Assembly (NCBI RefSeq): GCF_900110605.1
Contig: NZ_FOFI01000002.1
Coordinates: forward strand, 310,001-374,000
DNA length: 64,000 nucleotides
Direction: 5' to 3'
Origin: Epilithonimonas lactis
GTDB taxonomy: Bacteria; Bacteroidota; Bacteroidia; Flavobacteriales; Weeksellaceae
Of the stretch, positions 37,829 to 46,241 are shown piece by piece (the stretch's first letter is position 1; every line of letters starts with the position of its first letter). The translations under genes and the position numbers were made by a program. The notes under the pieces are model-generated. The model made no database searches. It had not been told where the DNA came from and saw only the letters and a list, made by a program, of their open reading frames with translations.

Positions 37829-39051
37829 ATAATCGATTTTCCGTTGATGTAAACTTTTGAAGGTTTTAAACTTCCTTGGTTGTAAAATATATTTTGAAAA
37901 TTATCTGTTTCGTAAGTGATAAAATCTGCTTTTTTTCCTTTTGCCAAGATTCCTCTGTCTTCTAAATCTAAGGCGTAAGCGGCACGGAAAGTTATCGCAG
38001 CCAAAACCTCAGCCGTAGTCAATTTCTGATAAGTTGCTAAGATTGAAGCTTGCGTCACGAGATTTCCCATTGGTGCAGAACCTGGATTCCAGTCTGTTGC
38101 GATGGCGAGGATTCCGCCTTTGTCGAGGATTTTTCTGGCTGGTGAAAATGGTTCGCCCAAGCCTAAGCTTGCGCCTGGAAGTGCAATCGCAACGGTTTCT
38201 GAATTGGCAAGAAACTCAATATCTTCATCAATGGTTGCTTCTAAATGGTCGGCAGACTTGGCGCCAACTTCCACCGCAATCCTTGAACTTCCAGCCGTGA
38301 ATTGGTCTGCGTGAACCGTTATTTGAAAACCTAATTCTTTAGCTTTCAAAAGGAATTTTTTACTTTCTTCCGGCTGAAAAGCTGATTTCTCGATGAAGAT
38401 ATCAACTCGGTTTGCGAGGTTTTCTTCTTTTACTTTTGGTAGAATTTCATTAATAATATAATTAAGATAATCCTCGGAAGAACCTTCGAAATCTCGTGGT
38501 TTCAAATGAGCTGAAAGGCAAGTTGGAATCAAGGTGGCTTTGGTTTTTAACTGAGCTTTTTTGATGGCTCTCAACATTTTCAGTTCCTCATCGACATTCA
38601 ATCCGTAACCGCTTTTAATCTCGATGGTTGTGATGCCTTGATTTAATAAAATATTGATACGTTCCAAGATTCCATCAATCAAATCTTCCTCAGAAGCTTT
38701 TCTGGTGTGTTGCACAGAACTCCAGATTCCACCGCCTGATTCTGCGATTTCGAGATAAGTTTTTCCGGCATTTCGCATTGCAAAATCATTTGCCCGATTT
38801 CCTCCAAAACAAATATGTGTGTGCGCATCCACAAAAGCAGGAAGTGCAATTTGCTCATTTTCAATCAAATCAGTTTCTGAATCGGGAAATTTTTGTTTTA
38901 AAACTTCGAAGTTATCAACTTGTAGAACAATTCCGTTTTCGGTCAAAATTCCGCCATCAATGATGATTTCCAATTGTTCATCATTTAATTGTCCTTTCAA
39001 TGGAAGCTGATTCAGTGTGATGATTTGTTTGAATGGTCCTGATAATTTCAT
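37825..39051 (-). CDS. hutI: Imidazolonepropionase
   Basis: 408 residues from the ATG at 39051. The frame is open to 39099, but 'MKLSGPFK' is the natural start, and the longer version would begin inside the region just below a -7 box at 39097. The enzyme opens imidazolonepropionate to formiminoglutamate in histidine breakdown. Amidohydrolase motifs are 'FVDAHTHICFGGNR' near 75, 'GYGLNVDEE', 'HADQFTAGSS' near 250, and 'ATDWNPGSAPMGNL' near 325, which together supply the metal site. The other hut genes are not in the window. Confidence 0.93.
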   Translation of the reverse strand: MKLSGPFKQIITLNQLPLKGQLNDEQLEIIIDGGILTENGIVLQVDNFEVLKQKFPDSETDLIENEQIALPAFVDAHTHICFGGNRANDFAMRNAGKTYLEIAESGGGIWSSVQHTRKASEEDLIDGILERINILLNQGITTIEIKSGYGLNVDEELKMLRAIKKAQLKTKATLIPTCLSAHLKPRDFEGSSEDYLNYIINEILPKVKEENLANRVDIFIEKSAFQPEESKKFLLKAKELGFQITVHADQFTAGSSRIAVEVGAKSADHLEATIDEDIEFLANSETVAIALPGASLGLGEPFSPARKILDKGGILAIATDWNPGSAPMGNLVTQASILATYQKLTTAEVLAAITFRAAYALDLEDRGILAKGKKADFITYETDNFQNIFYNQGSLKPSKVYINGKSII

Positions 39052-39096
39052 ATTAAAGCTTGTGATGTAAAAATAAAGTTTTTGAAAATAATGTCT

Positions 39097-39104
39097 CAAA
39101 TCTA
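39097..39104 (-). promoter_or_regulatory. Candidate -7 box of hutI
   Basis: TAGATTTG on the minus strand fits TAnnTTTG, 45 bases before the chosen ATG. No -33 TTG. Confidence 0.35.
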
Positions 39105-39188
39105 TTAAAACATAGGTGTGGATTAAACTTATTATTTTATATGTAGATATTTGAGCATTTTATTTAATTTTACATAAACTTAATAATT

Positions 39189-39854
39189 ATGACTCAAAGA
39201 TTTTTGTTAAAACAGCTTGTTCTTTTGGTGATGATTTGTACTATGAACCAAATCTATTGTCAGCAAAATTACAAAATCTTCACTGGACCACTTGCTTCGG
39301 TCAATACAGATTTTAAACCTTTAGGAAAAGACGTGCTAGGAAGCCCTTACTTAACGGCTAATTTCGTTCCTGCTTTGGTTGGAGACTCCCAGGAAGTGGT
39401 GCAAATCCGTTATGATGCTTATTCAGATAAAATTGAGGTCTTAAATGATGGTAAAGTTTATGAAGTTCCAAAAAGTGAGGAGCTTTCCAGATTCAAATTG
39501 ACAACCACTGGTGTTATCATCGTTTATTTGAAAGATTATAATGGCTATTTTTTCAGACTGGTTGAAGGTAAAAATCAACTGTTGAAAAAAGAAACAATTA
39601 AACTTCAGGTGACCAAAACATCTGTCGAACCGAATTCGACAATTAAAGAAGGCTATTCCAAATTTGAGAGAATAAGTCCCACCTATTTCATTGTATCCGA
39701 CCAGAAAATAATGAAAGCACCAAAAAATAACAAGGAATTACTCAGCTATTTTCCTGAGAAAAAATCAGAATTAGAGGACTTTATGAAAGCTAATAAAATA
39801 AACGTAAAACAAGAAGAATCCTTAGTAAAAATGGTTACTTTCCTTAACAAATAA
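39189..39854 (+). CDS. Exported protein of unknown function
   Basis: 221 residues. A signal peptide of about 25 residues ends in IYCQQ. The mature part is beta-rich and then turns helical and lysine-rich near the C-terminus ('KKSELEDFMKANKINVKQEE'). The 'LASVNTDFKPLGKDVLGSPYL' opening looks like small periplasmic proteins common in Chryseobacterium, but I cannot name a family. It stands alone between hutI (divergent) and a perfect bidirectional terminator. Confidence 0.75.
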   Translation: MTQRFLLKQLVLLVMICTMNQIYCQQNYKIFTGPLASVNTDFKPLGKDVLGSPYLTANFVPALVGDSQEVVQIRYDAYSDKIEVLNDGKVYEVPKSEELSRFKLTTTGVIIVYLKDYNGYFFRLVEGKNQLLKKETIKLQVTKTSVEPNSTIKEGYSKFERISPTYFIVSDQKIMKAPKNNKELLSYFPEKKSELEDFMKANKINVKQEESLVKMVTFLNK

Positions 39855-39884
39855 AAAAAGAGATGCAAATTTGCATCTCTTTTT
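39855..39884. terminator. Perfect 30-bp palindromic terminator
   Basis: The 15 bases from 39855 are followed at once by their exact complement up to 39884. A5 and T5 ends make it usable in both directions, between the exported-protein gene and metF. Confidence 0.88.
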
Positions 39885-39888
39885 AGTT

Positions 39889-40845
39889 CTAGAAAACTTC
39901 TCTTCCAATTTTCAAAATATTATCGCTTTTCCCCATCGAGTAAAAATGCAAGACCGGAATTCCAAAATCCAACAATTCTTTGCACTGGTTGATGGCCCAT
40001 TCTATCCCGACCTCGCGAACATCGCTGTTGGTTTTGCATTTCAAAACTTCTGAGATTAAATTCTCAGGCAAATCGATTTTGAAAACTTGTGGCAACATTT
40101 GCAAATGACCTTTGGTTGCAATTGGTTTGATGCCTGGAATAATTGGAACATCAATCCCGATTTCTCTGGCTTGTTTTACGAAGTCAAAGAATTTTTGATT
40201 ATCGAAGAACATTTGAGTAACGATGTAATCCGCGCCAGCTTCCACTTTTTTCTTCAACATTTGAAGGTCGTAATTCATAGATGGTGCTTCGATATGTTTT
40301 TCCGGATAACCTGCAACGCCGATGCAGAAACTGCTATTGTCATCAGACACAATTTCCTCGTGAAGATATTTTCCGGTTCCCAAATCGTGAATTTGTTTTA
40401 CCAAATCCGAAGCATATTTGTGTCCGCCTTTTGACTGCTCAAAGTATTTTTCACCTTTCATCGCGTCGCCACGAAGAGCAACAATATTATTGATTCCCAA
40501 ATACATACAATCTACCAAAAGATATTCGGTTTCTTCTTTTGTAAAGCCTCCGCAAAGCACGTGTGGAACTGTATCGACGTTATATTTATTCTGAATCGCG
40601 GAACAAATTCCCAAAGTTCCAGGACGCATTCTGGTGATTTTACGCTCCATCAAACCATTTCCTCTTTCCAGAAAAATGTACTCTTCGCGGGACGTGGTAA
40701 CATCAATAAAAGGCGGATTGAACTCCATCAACGGGTCAATATTTTTGTATAAATCTGCGATTCCGACGCCTTTCTGTGGCGGAACAATTTCAAAAGAGAA
40801 AAGTGTTTTTCCGTTGGCGTTTTTTATATGGTCAGTAATTTTCAT
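39889..40845 (-). CDS. metF: 5,10-Methylenetetrahydrofolate reductase
   Basis: 318 residues. An FAD TIM barrel that reduces methylene-THF to methyl-THF, the methyl donor for MetH encoded just upstream. Visible are 'FSFEIVPPQKG' near 16 (catalytic glutamate), 'DVTTS', 'NIVALRGD' near 124, 'GVAGYPEKH' and 'IVTQMFFDNQKF' near 214. The gap to metH is 38 bases, so they are probably one transcript. Confidence 0.95.
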   Translation of the reverse strand: MKITDHIKNANGKTLFSFEIVPPQKGVGIADLYKNIDPLMEFNPPFIDVTTSREEYIFLERGNGLMERKITRMRPGTLGICSAIQNKYNVDTVPHVLCGGFTKEETEYLLVDCMYLGINNIVALRGDAMKGEKYFEQSKGGHKYASDLVKQIHDLGTGKYLHEEIVSDDNSSFCIGVAGYPEKHIEAPSMNYDLQMLKKKVEAGADYIVTQMFFDNQKFFDFVKQAREIGIDVPIIPGIKPIATKGHLQMLPQVFKIDLPENLISEVLKCKTNSDVREVGIEWAINQCKELLDFGIPVLHFYSMGKSDNILKIGREVF

Positions 40846-40883
40846 TATTTTAATTCAAAAATTCAAGGTTTAAAATTCAAAGT

Positions 40884-43547
40884 CTAATCAGCCAAATTCG
40901 GGCTCAGCCATTTTCTCGCATATTCCAAATCGACATTTTTTCTGTCTGCATAATCTTTCAATTGGTCTTCATCAATCTTTCCAACACCGAAATATTTTGA
41001 CTTTTCATTGCCGAAATAATAACCGGAAACCGCCGCGGTTGGCCACATCGCTAAACTTTCGGTTAATGTCACTCCGATTTTCTCGTCAACTTTAAGCAAA
41101 TCCCAAATCGTCAATTTATCCAGATGGTCTGGACAAGCCGGATAGCCCGGAGCGGGGCGAATTCCCAAATATTTTTCTTTAATCAAATCGTCATTGGTCA
41201 AAGTTTCATTTTCTGAATAACCCCAATATTCGGTTCTGACTTTTTTGTGGAGAAATTCTGCGAAAGCCTCTGCAAAACGGTCGGCCAAAGCTTTTACCAT
41301 AATTGCATTGTAATCGTCCATTTTATCTTCGTATTCTTTCGCCAATTCATCCGCACCAAAACCTGTACAAACACAAAAAACACCGATATAATCTTCTTTC
41401 CCAGAATTTTCAGGAGCAATGAAATCTGACAATGCGAAATATTCTTTGCCCTCAGATTTTTTATGTTGTTGTCTCAAAGTTCTGAAAGTTGAAATTACAT
41501 TTTGATTGTCATCATAAACCAAAATATCATCACGTTCAGTGGCGTTTGCAGGGAAAATTCCGAAAATACCTTTGGCTTTAAAGCTTTTTTCTTGAAGGAT
41601 TTTCTTGAGCATTGCTTTGGCTTCATTAAACAAAATCGTCGCTTGCTCGCCAACCACATTATCCGTCAATATATCTGGGAATTTCCCAAACAATTGCCAG
41701 CTTCTAAAAAACGGCGACCAGTCGATAAATTCTACCAATTCATCCAAATCTTGGTCTTCGATAATAGTAATCCCTAATTTATTTGGCTTATGAATCTCTT
41801 CATTTTCCCAATCGATTTTGAACTTCTGTTTTCTCGCTTCATCAATTGTCACGTATTCTTTATCGACTTGTCGGTTCAGGAATTTCTCACGAAAATCGTC
41901 ATAATCTTTTTTCAATTCCAAAGAATAAACGCTGGATTTGTCCTTATTCAAAAGCGAACTTACCACACCAACTGCTCTGGAAGCATCGTTCACGTGAACA
42001 ACTGTATTCGCATATTTCGGAGCGATTTTAACAGCTGTATGCGCTTTGGAAGTTGTTGCACCACCAATCAATAATGGAAAACTAAGATTTCGTCTTTCCA
42101 ATTCTGAAGCGAGGTGAACCATTTCGTCCAGACTTGGTGTAATTAATCCGCTTAAGCCAATGATATCCACTTTTTCATCAATCGCCGTTTGGATAATTTT
42201 ATCCGCCGGAACCATCACACCGAGGTCAACGATGTCGTAATTGTTGCAACCCAAAACCACACTCACAATATTTTTTCCAATGTCGTGAACGTCGCCTTTT
42301 ACGGTTGCCATTAAGATTTTTCCGTTAGCTGGCCTTGTTCCGTCTTTTTCAGCTTCGATAAAAGGTTGAAGATAAGCCACTGCTTTTTTCATTACTCTAG
42401 CCGATTTTACAACCTGTGGCAGGAACATTTTTCCGCTTCCAAAAAGGTCGCCGACAACGCCCATTCCTGTCATTAGATTAACTTCGATGACGTGAAGTGG
42501 TTTTTCGGATTGCAATCTGGCTTCTTCCGTATCTTCCTCGATAAAACGGTCAAGTCCTTTAACCAAAGAATGCGTGATTCTCTCTTGCAAAGGCATTTCG
42601 CGCCAAGCCAAATCTTCGGCTTTTTCTTTTTTGGTGGATTTTACTCTTTCGGAATAATCCAACAATCTTTCAGTTGCATCGTCTTTTCTGTCGAGCATCA
42701 CGTCCTCAACCAATTCCAAAAGTTCTTTCGGGATTTCGTCATAAACTTCCAACATCGTGGGGTTTACGATTCCCATATTCATCCCCGCTTTTATCGCGTG
42801 ATAAAGGAAAACGGAATGCATCGCTTCACGCACAGAATCATTGCCTCGGAAAGAAAATGAAACGTTGGAAACGCCACCACTCACAGATGCATAAGGAAGA
42901 TTGGTGCGAACCCAACGCGTCGCCTCGATAAAATCGATAGCATTTCTGCGGTGTTCTTCCATTCCCGTGGCAACAGGGAAAATATTCAAATCGAAAATAA
43001 TATCTTCTGCCGGAAAATCCAGTTGATTGACCAAAATATCATAAGAACGTTTGGTTATTTCCAACCTTCTTTCAAAATTATCCGCTTGTCCAACCTCATC
43101 AAAAGCCATTACGATGACAGCAGCTCCATAACGTTTAATTGCTTTTGCGTGATGAATGAATTCTGCTTCGCCTTCTTTTAAACTAATGGAATTGACCACC
43201 GCTTTTCCCTGAACAACCTGCAATCCAGCTTCCAAGATTTCCCATTTCGAGGAATCAATCATAATTGGGATTCTGGAAATGTCCGGTTCTGAAGCAATTA
43301 AGTTCAGGAATTTTATCATTGATGCTTTTCCGTCAATCAATCCGTCATCGAAATTGACATCCAGGATTTGTGCGCCACCATCCACCTGATGACGGGCAAT
43401 ATCGAGCGCTTCGGAAAATTTTTCTTCCTTGATTAATCGAAGGAATTTTTTGGAACCGGCCACATTGGTTCTCTCCCCAACGTTGATGAAGTTGGATTCT
43501 GGCGTTATAATTAGAGGTTCTAGACCTGATAATTTTAAGTATTTCAT
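40884..43547 (-). CDS. metH: Methionine synthase, large subunit (folate, cobalamin and activation domains)
   Basis: 887 residues, equivalent to the part of MetH after the homocysteine domain. It begins with the pterin-binding barrel ('[13 protein letters not shown]' near 21, '[10 protein letters not shown]'), then the cobalamin cap, the B12-binding motif DVHDIGK (histidine ligand near 421), and an activation domain in the last 330 residues ('FFRSWQLFG', '[14 protein letters not shown]'). It transfers methyl from methyl-THF to cobalamin and then to homocysteine bound by the separate N-terminal protein encoded upstream. Confidence 0.95.
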   Translation of the reverse strand: MKYLKLSGLEPLIITPESNFINVGERTNVAGSKKFLRLIKEEKFSEALDIARHQVDGGAQILDVNFDDGLIDGKASMIKFLNLIASEPDISRIPIMIDSSKWEILEAGLQVVQGKAVVNSISLKEGEAEFIHHAKAIKRYGAAVIVMAFDEVGQADNFERRLEITKRSYDILVNQLDFPAEDIIFDLNIFPVATGMEEHRRNAIDFIEATRWVRTNLPYASVSGGVSNVSFSFRGNDSVREAMHSVFLYHAIKAGMNMGIVNPTMLEVYDEIPKELLELVEDVMLDRKDDATERLLDYSERVKSTKKEKAEDLAWREMPLQERITHSLVKGLDRFIEEDTEEARLQSEKPLHVIEVNLMTGMGVVGDLFGSGKMFLPQVVKSARVMKKAVAYLQPFIEAEKDGTRPANGKILMATVKGDVHDIGKNIVSVVLGCNNYDIVDLGVMVPADKIIQTAIDEKVDIIGLSGLITPSLDEMVHLASELERRNLSFPLLIGGATTSKAHTAVKIAPKYANTVVHVNDASRAVGVVSSLLNKDKSSVYSLELKKDYDDFREKFLNRQVDKEYVTIDEARKQKFKIDWENEEIHKPNKLGITIIEDQDLDELVEFIDWSPFFRSWQLFGKFPDILTDNVVGEQATILFNEAKAMLKKILQEKSFKAKGIFGIFPANATERDDILVYDDNQNVISTFRTLRQQHKKSEGKEYFALSDFIAPENSGKEDYIGVFCVCTGFGADELAKEYEDKMDDYNAIMVKALADRFAEAFAEFLHKKVRTEYWGYSENETLTNDDLIKEKYLGIRPAPGYPACPDHLDKLTIWDLLKVDEKIGVTLTESLAMWPTAAVSGYYFGNEKSKYFGVGKIDEDQLKDYADRKNVDLEYARKWLSPNLAD

Positions 43548-43558
43548 AAGTTAATTTA

Positions 43559-43624
43559 CCAATATATCAATTTACCAATGTAACAATCTTGAGCTCGCAA
43601 CATATTGGTAAAGTGATACATTGT
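43559..43624. repeat. Inverted repeat between the two metH genes
   Basis: Arms 43559-43581 and 43602-43624 (23 bases, about four mismatches) share the words ATATATCA/TGTATCA and TTTACCAAT. The 20-base loop contains GAGCTC. The right arm touches the stop codon of the upstream gene. TTTACCAAT words also occur at 34239-34296. Confidence 0.6.
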
Positions 43625-44634
43625 TATATTGTTACATTGATTGTCCTAGGTTCGTAGTTATTTGCCAAATCAGCAATCGCTTTGATATGTTCCGGCGTTG
43701 TTCCGCAACAACCGCCGATAATATTGATTAGTCCTTTTTCTAGATATTCCTGCACCTGCTCAGCCATTTGGCTCGCAGTTTCGTCGTATTGACCGAAAGC
43801 GTTTGGTAAGCCGGCATTTGGATAAGCCGAGATTCCGAATTCTGATTGGGAAGAAATCGCTTCCAAATAAGGTGTCAATTGCTTTGCACCCAAAGCACAG
43901 TTGAATCCGACACTTAATAAGTTAAGATGAGAAACAGAAATCAGGAAAGCTTCGGCGGTTTGTCCGCTCAAAGTTCTTCCGGAAGCATCGGTAATTGTTC
44001 CGGAAACCATAATGGGGATTTTAATATTTCTTTCTTCCTGAATTTGGTCGATGGCAAAAAGTCCGGCTTTGGCGTTCAATGTGTCGAAGATGGTTTCTAC
44101 TAACAGAATGTCGGAACCGCCGTCCAGCAAAGCTTCTGCCTGTTGTTTGTACGCAATTCTCAATTCGTCGAAAGTGATTGCACGATAACCTGGGTCATTC
44201 ACGTCTGGGCTAAGACTTGCCGTTCTGTTGGTTGGTCCGATGGAACCTGCAACAAATCTTGGTTTGTCGGGATTCTGAGCGGTGAATTCGTCGCAGACTT
44301 TGCGGGCGATTTTGGCTGATTCGTAATTGAGTTCGTAAACCAAATCTTCCATATGATAATCGGCCATTGCAATCGTAGTTCCTGAGAATGTGTTGGTTTC
44401 GATGATGTCTGCGCCGGCTGACAGATATTGTTTGTGGATTTCTTCAATTGCTTCTGGTTGTGTCAAAGAGAGCAAATCGTTGTTTCCTTTGAGTGAAGAT
44501 TCCCAATCTTTGAAACGCTCGCCGCGATAATCTTCTTCCGAGAAATTGTAGCGCTGAATCATTGTTCCCATTGCGCCGTCCAAAATCAGGATGCGTTCGG
44601 AAATGGCTTTATATAATTGTTCTGAATTTTTCAT
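43624..44634 (-). CDS. metH: Methionine synthase, homocysteine-binding subunit
   Basis: 336 residues, equal to the homocysteine S-methyltransferase domain of MetH. '[11 protein letters not shown]' begins the barrel. The zinc-binding cysteines are in '[12 protein letters not shown]' near 240 and in '[10 protein letters not shown]' near 308. It should act together with the large subunit encoded 76 bases downstream, so the usual single MetH chain is divided between two genes. Confidence 0.93.
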   Translation of the reverse strand: MKNSEQLYKAISERILILDGAMGTMIQRYNFSEEDYRGERFKDWESSLKGNNDLLSLTQPEAIEEIHKQYLSAGADIIETNTFSGTTIAMADYHMEDLVYELNYESAKIARKVCDEFTAQNPDKPRFVAGSIGPTNRTASLSPDVNDPGYRAITFDELRIAYKQQAEALLDGGSDILLVETIFDTLNAKAGLFAIDQIQEERNIKIPIMVSGTITDASGRTLSGQTAEAFLISVSHLNLLSVGFNCALGAKQLTPYLEAISSQSEFGISAYPNAGLPNAFGQYDETASQMAEQVQEYLEKGLINIIGGCCGTTPEHIKAIADLANNYEPRTINVTI

Positions 44635-44698
44635 TATTTCATTTTTCCGTTAACGTGTCAGAATGAATTCCAACGTTTGTTATCTATTTTTCGTTAAT

Positions 44699-44746
44699 CG
44701 TTAGAATAAATTCTAACGCTAGAATATCGGTCGTTCCTACGGAACT
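44699..44746 (+). repeat. Two-hairpin repeat, unit A
   Basis: A 20-bp palindrome (44699-44718, CGTTAGAAT/ATTCTAACG) and, after 14 bases, a short hairpin GTTCC-TAC-GGAAC (44733-44745). A second copy of the same length and order lies at 46156-46203. The A-T pair of this stem is replaced there by G-C. Confidence 0.8.
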
Positions 44747-44770
44747 ATTTTTATCGTCGATTGAAAGAGG

Positions 44771-44914
44771 AAACCTCAACATAGCCCCGATGGTAACGGT
44801 ATCCTTTTTTTGCTTTGACTGAATTTTCTTTTTGATGACCAATCGTCGTAGCAAAAAAAGATATAGTGGACAGCGGGTTGGAATCGTGATTCGAAGACGA
44901 AAACTTGTTGCTCC
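44771..44914 (+). ncRNA. 144-nt structured intergenic element, copy 1 (putative ncRNA)
   Basis: Nearly the same as 50096-50239. Conserved blocks begin with CATAGCCCCGATGG and end GATATAGTGGACAGCGGG. An 11-bp stem CTTTTTTTGCT (44804-44814) / AGCAAAAAAAG (44850-44860) and a CCCG/CGGG helix (44886-44889? on the 5' side at 44786-44789, 3' side 44874-44877) give an RNA-like fold. No ORF. It sits between converging-independent genes of the met cluster on the opposite strand. Possibly a known flavobacterial RNA class. Confidence 0.6.
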
Positions 44915-44940
44915 TTCCTTCGACTCCGCTCAGGATGACA

Positions 44941-46107
44941 CTAGTCTAAAGCTTGTTTCAAATCGTTGATAATATCGTCTATATTTTCCAATCCGACGGA
45001 GCAACGCACCAATCCGGCGGTGATTCCGACCTCGTTTCGCTCGTCATCGGAAAGCTTGGAATGCGTTGTAGAAGCAGGATGCGTGACAATCGTTCTTGTG
45101 TCTCCGAGATTTGCAGAGAGGGAACACATCTTGATTCGGTTGAGGAAATTGCGACCGCCTTCGATGCCGTTTTTGACCTCGAAAGCGACGATGTTTCCGC
45201 CCAATTTCATTTGTTTTTTGGCGATTTCGTAGCTTGGATGAGATTTTAGGAAAGGATATTTTACCAATTCTACGTTCGGATGATTTTCCAGAAACTCAGC
45301 CACTTTGAACGCATTTTCGCAATGTTTCTCGACACGAATCGCCAAAGTTTCCAAACTTTTACTCAAAACCCAAGCGTTGAACGGCGACATCGCGGGACCT
45401 GTGTTTCTTGCGAAAAGGTAAATCTCACGAATCAAATCTGCCTTCCCAACGGCAACGCCACCGAGCACACGACCTTGACCGTCAATGAGTTTCGTTGCGG
45501 AATGCACGACAATATCTGCGCCGTATTTAATCGGCTGTTGCAAGTAAGGCGTTGCGAAACAGTTGTCTACAACGAAAATCAAATTGTGTTTTTTGGCGAT
45601 TTTTCCGAAGAATTCTAAATCTAAAATCTCGATTGCAGGATTTGTCGGCGTTTCCAAGTACAATATTTTTGTATTTGGTTGGATATATTTTTCAATATTC
45701 TCGGCGTCTTCGGCTTTGAAATAGGTGGTTTCAATATTCCATTTTGGAAAATACTTCGTGAACAAGGTGTGCGTGGAACCGAAAACCGACTGACAGCTTA
45801 CGATGTGGTCGCCAGCGTTGAGCAAGGTCGCAAATGTGGAATAAATAGAAGCCATTCCCGTCGCGAAAGCATAACCGGATTCTGCGCCTTCCATTTTCAC
45901 GATTTTATCTACGAATTCTGTGACGTTTGGGTTGCTGAAACGGCTGTAAAGATTTTTGTCTTTTTCCTCCGCAAAGCTCGCGCGCATATCTTCCGCATCT
46001 TCGAAAACGAAGCTCGAAGTGAGGTATAAAGGTGTGGAATGTTCGTCAAATTGAGTTCTTTCGGTTTGGGTTCTGATGGCTAATGTTTCGAAATTTTGAT
46101 TTTCCAT
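44941..46107 (-). CDS. metZ: O-acylhomoserine sulfhydrylase
   Basis: 388 residues, Cys/Met metabolism PLP enzyme. It replaces the acyl group of O-acyl-homoserine with sulfide, giving homocysteine. Visible are 'YSRFSNPNVTEF' near 54, 'FATGMASIYSTF' near 80, 'LETPTNPA', the PLP-lysine segment 'HSATKLIDGQGRVLGG' near 203, and the C-terminal 'RCSVGLENIDDI'. Its partner metX makes the acylated substrate. The gene is bracketed by the two-hairpin repeats at 44699 and 46156. Sulfhydrylase is preferred over cystathionine synthase because no cystathionine lyase is nearby; that choice is inference. Confidence 0.9.
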   Translation of the reverse strand: MENQNFETLAIRTQTERTQFDEHSTPLYLTSSFVFEDAEDMRASFAEEKDKNLYSRFSNPNVTEFVDKIVKMEGAESGYAFATGMASIYSTFATLLNAGDHIVSCQSVFGSTHTLFTKYFPKWNIETTYFKAEDAENIEKYIQPNTKILYLETPTNPAIEILDLEFFGKIAKKHNLIFVVDNCFATPYLQQPIKYGADIVVHSATKLIDGQGRVLGGVAVGKADLIREIYLFARNTGPAMSPFNAWVLSKSLETLAIRVEKHCENAFKVAEFLENHPNVELVKYPFLKSHPSYEIAKKQMKLGGNIVAFEVKNGIEGGRNFLNRIKMCSLSANLGDTRTIVTHPASTTHSKLSDDERNEVGITAGLVRCSVGLENIDDIINDLKQALD

Positions 46108-46155
46108 TTTTTAATTTTTCTAATGGTTGGAATTGTTTGTTCCATTTTTTATTAT

Positions 46156-46203
46156 CGTTGGAATGAATTCCAACGCTATAACATCGGTCGTTCCTGTGGA
46201 ACT
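46156..46203 (+). repeat. Two-hairpin repeat, unit B
   Basis: A 20-bp palindrome (46156-46175, CGTTGGAAT/ATTCCAACG) and a hairpin GTTCC-TGT-GGAAC (46190-46202), with the same 48-bp length and orientation as unit A on the other side of metZ. Confidence 0.8.
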
Positions 46204-46241
46204 CGAAGACTTCCGGCTTCTGACTTCCAACTTCCTGCTTT

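Larger units (their letters stand above)
44635..44940. other. 306-bp repeat-filled gap between metH-N and metZ
   Basis: No gene is seen. The gap holds a partial AGAATGAATTCCAACG word (44660-44675), the two-hairpin unit A (44699-44746), the 144-nt element copy 1 (44771-44914), and a TTCGACTCCGCTCAGGATGA stretch (44918-44938) of a kind that recurs in flavobacterial genomes. Confidence 0.8.

Noticed and set aside
39052..39099. N-terminal extension of hutI
   Set aside because: Adds 16 residues rich in aromatic residues before the natural MKLSGPFK start and overlaps a candidate -7 box.
44699..46203. metZ as cargo of a transposon between the two-hairpin repeats
   Set aside because: The repeats are direct, there is no transposase, and no target duplication is visible; recombination between repeats is the most that can be said.
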